Below are positions 24,901-36,326 of a stretch of DNA of 64,000 nt, one piece after another. The position numbers were made by a program, and so were the translations under genes. Source of the DNA: Whitmania pigra (taxonomy: Eukaryota > Annelida > Clitellata > Hirudinida > Haemopidae); the NCBI GenBank assembly GCA_021613335.1, contig JAJTWR010000311.1, forward strand, positions 738,501 through 802,500, given 5' to 3'. Numbering within the stretch: position 1 is the stretch's first letter; each line of letters begins with the position of its first letter. The notes under the pieces are model-generated. The model was not told the origin of the DNA and searched no databases. It was given only the letters and a program-made list of their open reading frames with translations.

Positions 24901-27900
24901 TTTCTTTCACTCTAAATCTTGTTACCTTTCTTATAGCGGTCGATGGAAACTGGGGACCCTGGTCAGTATGGAGTTTTGGAAACTCCACCTGCGGCTTTGG
25001 AGGAACAAAATCGAGAACGAGAGAATGCGACAGCCCTGCTCCTCTTTATGGTGGCAGACCTTGTGACGGAGATTCTTTGGAGCATGCTGAAGTCGAACTT
25101 CCGCCTTGTCGTTAGTTGATGATTAATAGTAAATTAAAATACATCCAATAGGATGTTTTCTGCAACGATAGAAAATAAACATTTTATGCATATCCAGCAC
25201 TTAATGGAGGATGGACAGCATGGACAGAATGGTCGAAGACAGCAGAAACGTGCGGTGATAATACAGGAATTTCGGTCAGGACAAGAGAATGCTCTAATCC
25301 AAAACCTGCTTTCGGCGGAGCGAACTGCGAAGGATACAGCTTTCATCCGAGGGCCGTACAATTGCCTTCTTGTCGTAAGTTTTAATTTTACAGTTACCAT
25401 TTGAATAATGTCAACACAAATGAGTGAGCTGGGCAAGTTATCTTAATAGCTTGTGTTTCAGCGTGCGACGGTGTTGGCAACGGTCGTAATGTATCGCAAT
25501 AACGTTTATACCACTTTTTATTTAGCTGCTTGCGGTGGATGGTCGGCATGGAGCGAATGGTCGGAATGCAGTGTAAGTTGCGGTCTCAACGGAATTACTT
25601 CAAGACTAAGAGTCTGCGATAACCCAGCGCCCGCTAACGGTGGAGAGGCTTGCGAAGGCGAATCATCTCAGAACAAAGACTGTTCAGCAGCCCCTTGTCG
25701 TGAGATTTCATTTAATCATTTAAGTTTCGTTGTCGCTGTTACCTACGCTCTTTATCGGCTTCATTATATTTTCAGCAATTTGTGGAGGATGGAGTGGATG
25801 GTCGGAATGGTCGAGTTGCAGCGCCAGTTGCGGTCAAGGAGGTCTCGTTACCAGGAAGCGGTTTTGCGATAATCCTGCGCCTGAACATGGTGGTTCTACT
25901 TGCGAGGGAGAATCGACAGAATCGAGAAGCTGTAGCGGTTCTCCATGTTGTGAGTTACGCTTTATTATTAGTAAGAAATCGTAAGGTCGCTTCTCAATTA
26001 GAACCATTTATTTATTCAGCTGTTGACGGAGTTTGGGGCAATTGGGGAGGATGGTCAAGACCGTCGACAACGTGTGGTGAAGGACTATATCCGAGCAGAT
26101 CGAGAGTTTGTAACAGTCCCGCGCCGTCTTATGGAGGCAGATATTGTAAAGGACCTGCAGTCAGCTACAAGAATGTCACAGTCAGACCTTGTCGTTAGTG
26201 CTAGATTTTTTTTTAAATAAGAAATTTAACTTTAATGAAATTTGATCGTACTTATTTGCCGTATTTACGGTGAAAGAATCGTAGCACATAAATTATTAAC
26301 CTCCGACATAGCCCTCGATGGAGGTTGGACAGCTTGGTCTGAATGGTCAGCGCCGTCGTCGTCGTGCGGTGAAGGTGCTACTTCATCGAGATCGAGAACT
26401 TGTACTGAACCAGCACCTGTCTACAATGGCAAGCCGTGCATAGGAACAGCAACGGATTCCAGAAGCGCTGCAGTACCACCTTGCCGTGAGTCTATGTCAT
26501 GCGGCATATAACTAACAACCATATATTTGAATGTTACTTGCTTTACAGCTGTCAATGGCGCCTGGGGTGAATGGTCGGATTATTCTCCATGCAGCGTCAG
26601 CTGCGGACCTGGAGGGGTTCAATACAGAAAAAGAGCTTGCGACAATCCTCCTCCAGCTTTTGAAGGATTCTATTGTCCTGGAAAGTCGTCAGAAGTACAA
26701 TCCTGCAGCAGCCCTGCTTGCGGTTTGCTGTTTATCAATATTTTCAACTGGGAGAAATGTTAGACTTATTTTAAAATCGACTGACATTATCATGCAGCCG
26801 TTGACGGAAAATGGGGCGCCTGGTCTGCTTGGTCTGAGCCATCGGCCACTTGTGGTTCCGATTTGCATGTGACCCGCACAAGAAACTGTGACAATCCCTC
26901 TCCGTCCAATGGTGGAAGAGAATGCGAAGGCGAATCTTCAGATTCAAAGAGTCTACTTTTGCAGATTTGCCGTAAGTCTCATCCCGGTTGCAGTTTTAAG
27001 ACTTTTTTTAAGGGACTATTAATTTTGTAACTTATAGCCATCAATGGAGGATGGACAGAATGGACGGAATGGTCTTTGTGCAGTGTCAAGTGTGGGGACG
27101 GCGGCACTGCGACGAGAAACAGATACTGCGCCAACCCAGAACCTCAGTACAGCGGAAGAAATTGCGAAGGAGAAGGAACCGACACTAAATCCTGTTCAGG
27201 ACCTCCGTGTGGTGAGAACCTCAGCGTTCTTCGTAAGTTTAATTTACCCAATTAAAGAACGCTTGCTCAATATCCTCAAGGTATCGACGGCGGATGGACG
27301 GAATGGTCGGCTTGGTCCAGATGCAGTGTAACATGTGGAGAAGGTGGAATAGTATCAAGAACGAGAACGTGCACTAAACCGTCTCCTAATTTTGGAGGAA
27401 GAAATTGTCAAGGACCTTCAACAGAGCACGCTCCGGGATTAGCACCACCATGCGGTTTACATAAATTAATGATATTCGTGAAAATTTTAACCAAACTATT
27501 TTATATTGAAATATATATATATAATAATTAATAATAATTTCAGCTGTTGACGGAGGATGGGGTCAATGGGAGAGGTGGTCAGCCTGCAGCGTCACTTGCG
27601 GTAATGGGGGAGTAAGCACCAGGAGTCGTCTCTGTGATAGTCCAAGTCCTTCAAGTGGAGGAAAAGATTGCCTTGGCAAGAAGACCGAATCTTCCGATTG
27701 CTACAGTCGACCATGTGGTTAGTCTCTTCACTTTGATTAATATTAAACGAACAAACAAAAAAATTCCATTACACCTTTTTAGCCGTCGACGGGGGTTGGA
27801 GCGATTGGTCTGAGTGGTCAAAACCTACTGTGAACTATGGAGAAACCTACGTTCAGAGAACTAGAAACTGCGACCGCCCAGAGCCTCAATTCGGTGGCAA

Positions 27901-30655
27901 ACCTTGTGTCGGAGACAGTGTTGAAACAAAGAGACTACAACTTCCTCCATCACGTAAGACCATCGAAAAGCAATTTATACCATACTTTTATCGAAACACA
28001 TCTAATTTGTTTTGTAGCCGTCTTTGGAGGCTGGAGTAGTTGGTCAGAATGGGGCAAGGCCTCGGCCAGCTGTGGTCCTGCCGTTGTTACAAGAGCAAGG
28101 AAATGTAACAATCCAGCACCTGCTCACAACGGAGGCAATTGTAAAGGGGAAGACACCGAGATTAAAAACGTTAAACTAAAAGCTTGTCGTAAGTTCACGT
28201 TGTGGGTTTGAGTTTTCATAATTATGTTTGGAACTTGATAACCTTATTATCGTTTCAACCACGTTTTAGCTGTCGATGGAAACTGGGGTGAATGGTGCGA
28301 ATGGTCGAAATGCAGCGTCACATGCGGAGCTGGTGGCACTGCCTCGAGATCTCGTCTTTGCAATGAGCCGAAACCCGTCCATGGAGGAGCTATGTGCAGA
28401 GGAGAAGATTCCCAATCCAAATCCTGCTATGTCAAGCCGTGCCGTGAGTATTTCTGGTATTATTCAAATCTAATGTCTTTACTTTCGATCGTTTCTAATT
28501 GTTAGCTGTCGATGGCGGATGGACCAGCTGGGGGCAATGGTCTCCGTGCAGTGCTACGTGTTCGGAAGGTACCTCGACTAGACAGAGAACCTGTCAAAAT
28601 CCGTCCACCGCTCATGGTGGCAGACCGTGCGAAGGAGACGACACTGAAGCCAAAACATGCAACCTTAGACCATGCGGTGAACCATTGCGTTATTTTAACA
28701 AATAACATTTTTTCTATTCATATGTAATACATTTTATAATATTGTGCGATTTGCATCCCGACAGATGTCGATGGAAACTGGAACAACTGGTCTGAGTGGT
28801 CAACGTGCAGCGTCACTTGCGGAGATTATGGCATAACAACTCGTAATAGGAAATGCGATAATCCTGCTCCGCAATACTACGGCAAGAACTGCGTCGGACC
28901 TTTCACTGAAGCCAAAAATTGCAGTGCCTCTCCATGCGGTATAAAACAACCATCGTTTTTACTTCTAATATTATACTTTTACAAGTTTCTAAAATTTATG
29001 AGAATGTTAACATTTATTTTGATTCTGTGAAGCAAAAAATATGATTTGAATTAACTACGTTAAGCCGTCGATGGAGGCTGGGGTTCGTGGTCCACCTGGT
29101 CCGCCTGCAGTAAGACTTGCGGTTACGGCGGCAGCACCACAAGAGCCAGGGAATGCAATAGCCCCGAAGCTTCTTATGGTGGAAAAGCTTGTGTGGGACC
29201 TGCTTCAGAAGTCAAATTTTGTTTTGAAACTAGCTGTGGTGAGTCGAAAATCATCTTATTTACATATCTTGTCAATGTCTAAACATTTTTAAATTAATCT
29301 CTGACGATTACTTAATAATGACGTTTTTAAACTGTCAGATAATTGGTCTCCATGGACCGAATGGTCTGGCTGTACAGAGATTTGTGGCGTCAAGCCATTC
29401 CATCAGAGGAACAGGCAGTGTTTGCTGGAAAATAATGTAGTGTATGGAAAGAATATCATCGAATATTGCGAAGGAGAACCAGTTGAATTCAAATACTGTG
29501 AGAAGCAAAGACGTGAGTGCGATGTCTCTCTATTTCTGGCTAACAGAAATTATTTTAACCTAATATTTTTTCAGATATATTCGCACCCGCGAGCGATTTC
29601 GCTCTCACTGTGCCCGGCTGCGGATCCATAAAGGGATCGTGCGTCAACAACTGGTTTGTTGTGTTCAACAGAGAGAAACAAGACTTCAGTCTCAACAAAA
29701 ACTGGAATGAGTTTAAAGCTGGCTTCGGATCTCCATCAAAAGATTACCACATCGGTAATGAACATTTGCACTGTCTAACCAAAGCTGGAAATTACTACGG
29801 AGCAATCGAGGCTGTGACTAAAGGTTAGTTGTTGATATTTCATTGTGGAATATTAATTAGTTTTATGCTGTTATGTTTTGACTGACACCATCAAACTTGA
29901 ATTCATTGTAATACAGCCGGAAAGAAAGTGGACATTGAATCGCCCAAACTTGTGGTGGCTTCAGAAGGACGCAATTACGCTCTTTATCTCAACACCAATT
30001 CATCTGGCCAAAAAGATGGACTACCGTTTTCTACTTACGACCATGACAACGATCAAAGCTTTTACAGCAATTGTGCCAAGGTATGTTCTTACCAGCATTA
30101 ATGTCAATGAATTTTAGTTATTTTTTGTTTTTGTGTTTTTTTTTAATTTTTAAAAGTATATTTAATATTTCTACATTAGACATTAAAATGCATGCATGCG
30201 CTTCAAAGTAGTGTTTGTCGGACTCTCGTTAAACGGTAATTCTTCGATGTTTTTAGGTGTATCTCGGTGGTTGGTGGTACGAATCCTGCTATGATAACCT
30301 GAACCTCTTTGGAGATTACAAGAGATACTTTGAGATCAAATCATTGGCTCCTGATCAATATTTGGTTAAAGCACGTATTTTGGTTCAACGTCTACCAACA
30401 GCCGATGATGTTGAAATCAAGCCTTACAAAGCTCCAAAGTACCATAGCCAGGCATACGAACCACCCTACAAGAAGCCTGACGTCTACAAACAGAAGCCAG
30501 CACCTCCAGCATATCCGACTCAACCAGCTTACCCGACTCAGCCGCCTTACCCGACTCAGCCACCCTACCCGACTCAGCCACCTTACCCGACTCAGCCACC
30601 ATATCCAGAAGAGCCTTCTTACTTCCTCGGGGGAGAAGAAGAAGAAGAATATTAG
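21913..30655 (+). CDS. Secreted TSR x24-fibrinogen-domain protein, right copy
   Basis: Mirror copy of the left gene, about 1,940 aa. Exons: 21913-21940 ([10 protein letters not shown]), 22107-22133, 22326-22879 (Pro-rich, KYPEPP with some KYQEPP), 22957-23096, 23194-23235 and 23343-23518 (TSR1, interrupted by a Tyr/Asp/Ser-rich insert). Then 22 single-exon TSRs run from 23581 to about 29238, and a divergent TSR lies at 29339-29512. The fibrinogen-related domain and tail are 29575-29823, 29917-30080 and 30257-30655. Every TSR exon checked is phase 1-1, the exon-shuffling pattern. TSRs show WxxW motifs (C-mannosylation type), CSxxCG and RxRxC. Eight TSRs lack one cysteine pair. The fibrinogen domain keeps the DHDND calcium-type loop and the NCA...C pair. 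The tail has YPTQPP repeats and ends EEEEEY. A poly-A signal follows near 30725. Confidence 0.9.
22341..22640 (+). repeat. KYPEPP hexapeptide-coding tandem repeat, right gene
   Basis: About 18-bp units encode KYPEPP and variants ([18 protein letters not shown]). The inverse array in the left gene (about 19790-20125) has three more units in a second block that the right gene lacks. All changes are whole units, so both frames stay open. Confidence 0.85.
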
Positions 30656-32129
30656 AGAATGAAGATATAAATATCAATTTTTGGACTATTAATTGTTTAA
30701 TTCAATAACTAAATTTGCATTTGAATAAAATTCTTATGAATTTTAAATAACGTCTTTTGAGAATTTTTGTGAAAATGTATGTAAAACCTGAGAGCATTAT
30801 AGATTGGGTTAAACAAGATACATTACGAATGTTGTCATTACTGTCACATTTTCATTTTGTGACATGCGTTGTGAAAATAGAGATATACAGTCCCACGCTT
30901 AACGAACGCAATTCGTTCCACCCCCGCACAATTTCCAATTGATTTTTATGTCAAATTGTGTAATGAAAATATAATATATCTTCCATAAATAAGCTCTGAC
31001 GCCTCTGTTAGAGCAAAAATTAATATACGACACTGTCGTATTATCGGGGAAACCCTGTAGTTAGTTAACACAAGAACGCATGGAAGGCTTTCGCTGTGTA
31101 AAACGACTTCATTATTCGAGGACCCAGAGCTTTCATGATGGAATTCGTTACACGGAACGTCTGCGGTTTGAGGCATTAGGCGGAGTATAACTGTATTTTC
31201 ATTTGTGTCTATTTGATCTTTTTAATTTTCAATTGGAGGAATTCCTGAAAAAGTCGTCTTATAGCATAGTCTCTGGTTCGTATCCATCGTCAGAGTCATA
31301 ATCATCAGACTATAGACGAGAGCACACAATTTATTTCTTCATTATGTGCATCTTATTTATCAAGTGTTCACTTCAATTACCATATTGAAATAATCCGGGA
31401 GTCCGCAAATAAGTAAGTTAACTAATAAGTTTATTAGAGCAAGTATTCAGTTAACGGAACTGAACAACAGAAGTTTAAGTGTTTAAGGATTGAGGTACTT
31501 AAGGATGCAAATGGTATTTGGGCTTCCAAGTTGTTTTGATTCTCGTTGTTTGTCATGTGATTATCGAGTATGCTTTCTACAGCATTAATTGAGATACCTC
31601 GTGCCCGAAGAAGATACCAAATATAATGAAATATAAATTTAATTATTTTAGCAATATAAACTTATTATAATTAATTTCCAAGTTTACAACAATATTTTTT
31701 ACGACAGATTTGATATGTCATTATGCAATAACCTAAAATGAGATCCCTTACCGTGGGAAATATGCTCATTATTTCATCTTTTCACTATTTCGTCTTTATT
31801 ATTTTGAATAACCTATTAGCTATTTTAGCAAAATAGCCTTTTCCATGTGATTTCATGTGTACGTCAATTTTTCCTTATCTAATATTAAATAAATTATTCG
31901 CGCCTATATTGAACGTTTGTGGCACTGGATTTTGGATATTGCTATTTTTTTATATTTTGATATAACATCAACATTTTCATTAAATAATACAGTTTTGATT
32001 AATCAATGGGTAATATTGTTTATTTTCAAACACCAAAAATAAACGAATAAAACGTGAGTTTTCCAATTTGTCCTTTTCAAATTTGCTATTAATTTTTTGG
32101 ATTTAGACAAAATCAGCAATTTCAGTTTC
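30656..32129. other. Intergenic between TSR gene and trypsin 3, right arm
   Basis: Mirrors 10447-11755. Identity with the left arm is complete to about 31120 and then drops to a few percent divergence. No gene is seen. An arm-specific insertion lies at about 31380-31692. Confidence 0.6.
31380..31692. repeat. Right-arm-specific ~0.3 kb insertion
   Basis: The left arm reads continuously across the corresponding point near 11030, so about 310 bp is extra here. It has no coding potential. A short direct repeat (TTAC) flanks it, but the ends cannot be fixed by eye. It may be a MITE or other short element. Confidence 0.55.
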
Positions 32130-33535
32130 CTAGGGCTTAATGACAGAATCAATCCAAGTGTTGTAGGAGCTTATTCTTGTGTAAACGGAAGGTCTTGTTG
32201 TTGAACAACCAAATGAACCCCATGATGTTGCTCCAACCAATTCGTATTTACTTGGGGCAACTTCACAAACCAACGGTCCTCCAGAATCCCCCTGAGGAAA
32301 ATTTGAGCAGATTAATTTAATGATTACCGATTAGTTACAATGACTAAAACTCATTAACGTGCTATAAATTTTGAATCTCTTCAGTGGTCGCGAACGCAAA
32401 ATATTACTTACGTTGCACGATCCTTTGGCCTGGGTCTCTTTGTCAGTCACGCAAACCTGTTTGTCTGAAACTAAACTTTCATCCCATTTTTGCGTACACT
32501 CCTGCCTTGTCATCACATCAATATCTGCCTCCTGTAGCCATTGTGGAAGAGGTCCAAACCCTATTTAGTACTCACATATAATGCGCCATGTCTATTTTAT
32601 AAATTTAATAAAATTAAAATATTCTCACCGCGAAGTCTTCCCCATCCAGTAATGAAGCAATTCTTTCCAACTTGGTTGGTATCTGTGGCCCGTGGGACAT
32701 ATTTAACATTTATTTTCCCAGTACTTTCTGGAATAGGGTCTTGCCATGAGATGACGGCTATGTCATTTGGATATCCCGCTGAAGAATTTCTTGAATAATC
32801 TGGGTGCTATAAACAAAAATGCTTTGATTTAAAATGTTTGTTTACACTGAGTGATTAAAATGTGTAATGAAATTTTAATTTAAATTTTAATGTAATTTAT
32901 ATGATGTCATTTAAATTTTAATGAAGGTTTTTTAACACATCAATATCTGCCCCATTTTGGAAGAAGTCAAAACCCTGTTTAGTTTACACATATACTTCCC
33001 TATCGCTATTTGTCTTATAAATTTAATAAAATTAAAATGTTCAGCTTGTATTTGAAACTTTTTATTTAAAATAGCAAATGTCGCTAATGCATACAAACCA
33101 AAATGGCTTTTGTAATGCTTCTCGTATGACATTCTGCAGCTTTGCAGGTGTGAGTGACATTGTTGGATCCTGCCATGATACTGTAGCTGCTCCTTTAAAA
33201 CAAATGAAACTTTGACTTTTAACTATTTTGAAGATGGTGCCTTTTTTAATCTAAACTCTTACACTGTTCCTTCAACGCAGTGAGCAGCAGTGACTGCCGA
33301 TGTGGGTCCAATGATGGAAGCCCCACAGCTAAATTGGTTGTATGAGTACAAAGCCAACTGCCAAGGCCATTCTCCCTTATCAGCATCTTTACCACCAACG
33401 ATGTGGGGAGCAGTTTTGGCAAAAGAGCCTTCATTGAAATATTGAGAATATTTTAATAAAATAGTTAACAAACTAAAAGATCAACATATTCTTACCAGAT
33501 ATCAAAAGTATGCTTAGGATGAAGAAAGACAACAT
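32130..33535 (-). CDS. Trypsin-like serine protease 3 (S1A), right arm inner copy
   Basis: Six-exon S1A protease. Exon 1 is 33535-33496 (signal peptide), exon 2 33429-33263, exon 3 about 33195-33107, exon 4 about 32807-32630, exon 5 about 32561-32413 and exon 6 from 32292 to the stop at 32130. The activation site is IVGGKDA; the triad is present (VTAAHC, NDIAVI, GDSGGP) with Gly at the S1 pocket base. Exon 3 differs strongly from the other three copies (NVTHTCKAAECHTRS against NVGDxCNSxECFKRS), adding an N-glycosylation-type NVT. Its C-terminus is the shortest (ends IKP). Intron 3 contains a decayed partial copy of exon 5. Mirror of trypsin 2. Confidence 0.88.
32936..33052 (-). repeat. Partial duplicate of trypsin 3 exon 5 in intron 3
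   Basis: This stretch repeats, with mismatches and a small deletion, the start of exon 5 and the preceding intron at about 32518-32625, in the same orientation. It includes the acceptor side AAACCCTGTTTAGT. No donor or open frame is kept, so it is a pseudo-exon left by an intragenic duplication. Confidence 0.75.
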
Positions 33536-34130
33536 TTTAGCAGCTTGTATGAAAAGTTTACGGGACGCATTCTTTTATACTCTTCAAGCCACAAAACATA
33601 CTTCAAATTGTATCAGGATTAGGTAATATTTTTCAACGTCAGATATCCAATCATCAGTTTCGAGAAACATCCGTTATCATAGAATTGTTTGATAATCGTA
33701 CAAAAGGTTTTCAAAAACATAAGAGTTTATATCTTTTTTATCTTTAAGTATTCATGATTAATAATTGATCTTTCCCGATAGATTTTTTATGTTTATCGCA
33801 AGGATTCAATGTTTAGTTTAGATAATGATATAAAACTTGATTCTGTAATTAATAATTTTTTTTCAAATAATTATCCTTATGCAATCGTTATTACTAATCA
33901 TCACAACTAATTCTAAGCACCAATTTTATTGGTATCTACGATAATTAGACATTATCGATGTATTATCCTTTTACTTCTTCTAAACGAAGATTCATAACGG
34001 TATGGCAGAATTATAATTTTCTTTAACATACACGAAACGATTAAAAGATAAACTTTTAGAGCATCTGCTCGTCTAGAACTGATTAAATTATTAAAACATG
34101 CCAAACATTGATGTGGTTTACGTTTTAGTT
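33536..34130. other. Intergenic upstream of trypsin 3
   Basis: Mirror of 8597-9079. It keeps the TATAAAA-type box (minus strand, near 33580) for trypsin 3. It differs by indels, including a stretch near 33900-33960 that is missing from the left arm. Confidence 0.55.
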
Positions 34131-34462
34131 TAGTTGCGTTTAGTTCTCAAAACATCATTTTATTACATATAACTTAAACGTAATTGTCAAAAATGTCGGT
34201 GAAAACACAATTTTTATTATCTTGATTTTCTGAGACAAAAGTAAGAGTCGAATGATCGTACTCTTGATAGACAGACCTACATAGATTTGTTCATGGCTCA
34301 AAACCGGTTTCGGTAGGTAGACATTTTTCGGACGATTTTCCCTTAGATTTATTGATCATCATAGAAAAAGCTAAACTTTTGAACTTGGACGGCATGTTGG
34401 TGTCGGAAGGGATAAGTGGTATACGCGGTATTAAAGCAATTTCTATGTTAGCTGATTTTATT

Positions 34463-35781
34463 CAGTGATGCCGAGTACTTAAGTACACGAGTACTTGAGG
34501 ACGTACTTAAGTACATTTGCTGTACTTGAGTATTTATACTTAAGTTCTTTCACGATTGTGTACTTAGTACTTAAACTTTAAATACATTTTTAATACTTAT
34601 TAATAAGTACATTTTAAGTACTTTTAAATTTTTTTTTAAATAAAATTTTTAAAAATAAAAGTCCTAATGTATTGAATTTGACCTCGACAGTTCTAATATA
34701 GTCCATGTTACTGTCAATGGAGGCAATTTCGTTAAAACCTTCAAACAATTTTCTGAGCCAAGCATATTAGAGGTGGAACCATCTGATGCATGCGGCATTG
34801 ATGATGAGACTAATAGTCATTTAGAAATATCACAGTTTTTTGAGCAGACGGAATCAGAATCATGTATTTATCTGCTTTCTCATTTACCATGTTTCTCGCA
34901 CACAATAAATTTGTTGGCTTCTGTGGATGCCAATAAAGCATTGGCAAGTGATGCGACTTTCAAGCGAATGTATCGTTCAGTGGCTGGCAAATGTTCCAGC
35001 TTAAGTAATGCATCCCATCAGAGTTCAAAAGCTGCTGAAGCTATATTTGATGTTCTTGGGAGAACAATACCTAAGCCAAACTCAACTCGTTGGAACTCTG
35101 AATTTAACAGTTATAGAGCCATCTATGATATGAAGGACAAAGTTAATATCATCATGATGGAACGATTGCAGCTGCCAAAGTTCAGCTCTCAAGACTTCAT
35201 TTTCTTGAAGGAATGGATTGAAGTAATGAGACCAATTGCACAAGCTCTGGATAATAATAATTTACAAGAAGAAGACACATCTGGAGCTTATTTTGGTTCC
35301 ATTCTGCCAACAGTACACACCATACAACAAAAGCTTAATTCAGCTTCATCGACTTATGTTGCAAGTTTAATAATAGCTATTCAGACTGGAATGCAGAAAA
35401 AGTTTGGACATATTTTGAAATTTGAGAGCATAGCAATAAACTTCAAGATGAAAGCTTTTATAATTGCTGCTGTTCATCATCTGCACCTATTGAAAGACTA
35501 TTCAGTCTTAAACTGACTTCTCTGTGACAAATATTTTGAAACACTGCTTCTTTTAAAGAAGAATAAACAATTTTATTGATAAATGTAAATTCTGTTACAT
35601 TTGTCTTAACATTGTATTGAAGATAACAAATATTATTTTTGATCAATGAATATCCTCAAGAGTACTTATACTTAAGTACATTGACTACAACGTACTTGTA
35701 CCTGTACTTATAAGTACCTTCAGCCCCAAGTACTTTGTACTTATACTTAAGTACATTTTTGGAGTACTTACGGCAACACTG
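34463..35781 (+). mobile_element. hAT element 3, right-arm specific
   Basis: Inverted termini CAGTGATGCCG and CGGCAACACTG are flanked by an exact 8-bp duplication ATTTTATT (34455-34462, 35782-35789). The left arm has the empty site near 8280. Subterminal regions are dense in GTACTTAAGTAC-type repeats, probably transposase binding sites. At 1,319 bp it is internally deleted. Confidence 0.93.
34773..35516 (+). pseudogene. hAT transposase middle fragment
   Basis: A 247-residue frame matches the central part of hAT transposases: CFSHTINLL, KPNSTRWNSEF (the conserved RW region) and PIAQALDNN. The BED finger, the first Asp region and the dimerisation domain are lacking, so it cannot transpose by itself. 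It is a different hAT subfamily from elements 1 and 2, judged by termini and sequence. Confidence 0.78.
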
Positions 35782-35900
35782 ATTTTATTGCTCTTGCTTC
35801 AGTTACATTGGGCTGCAGTCGTGACAGACACTGTGAGCCGAGTTACATAATTGCAGAGACTTTCAGAAGGTAATACGTTTTTGAGTAGCAAGACAACAGC

Positions 35901-36326
35901 GTCAATCTTCATTATGAGTTTGTGAGGAGGCATTCCATATTTTGGATATTGCTATTTTTTTATATTGCTTTAATTCTTGAAGAATTAACATCAACATTTT
36001 TATTAAATAATACAGTTTTGATTAATCAATGGTTAATATTGTTTATTTTCAAATAAAATAATTCACTGAAGACTATTTTCCATACAGAATGCTTTTATGG
36101 GAAAAGGATATTTGATATTTCGGTATCTATTTTTTAAATATTGCCTTAATTAATGAAGAATTAGCATCTTCATTTTCATTAAATAACACAGTTTTGACTA
36201 ATCAATGGGTAATTTTATTTATTTTCAGAACATCAAAAATAAACGAATAAAATGTGAGTTTTCCAATTAGTCCTTTTCAAATTTGCTATTAACTTTTTGG
36301 ATTTAGACAAAATCAGCAATTTCAGT
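35901..36326. other. Intergenic, 3' of trypsin 4
   Basis: Mirror of 7762-8164, AT-rich with poly-A signals. No gene is seen. It shows two tandem, diverged versions of a unit containing AATACAGTTTTGATTAATCAATGG (near 36010 and 36185), as the left arm does. Confidence 0.55.

Larger units (their letters stand above)
34131..35900 (-). pseudogene. Helitron helicase relic, right arm, split by hAT
   Basis: Inverse copy of the relic at 8165-8596. Helicase motif sequence is recognisable at about 34190-34455 on the minus strand. The N-terminal side continues beyond the hAT insertion at about 35790-35890. Extra frameshifts compared with the left copy show independent decay. Confidence 0.75.
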
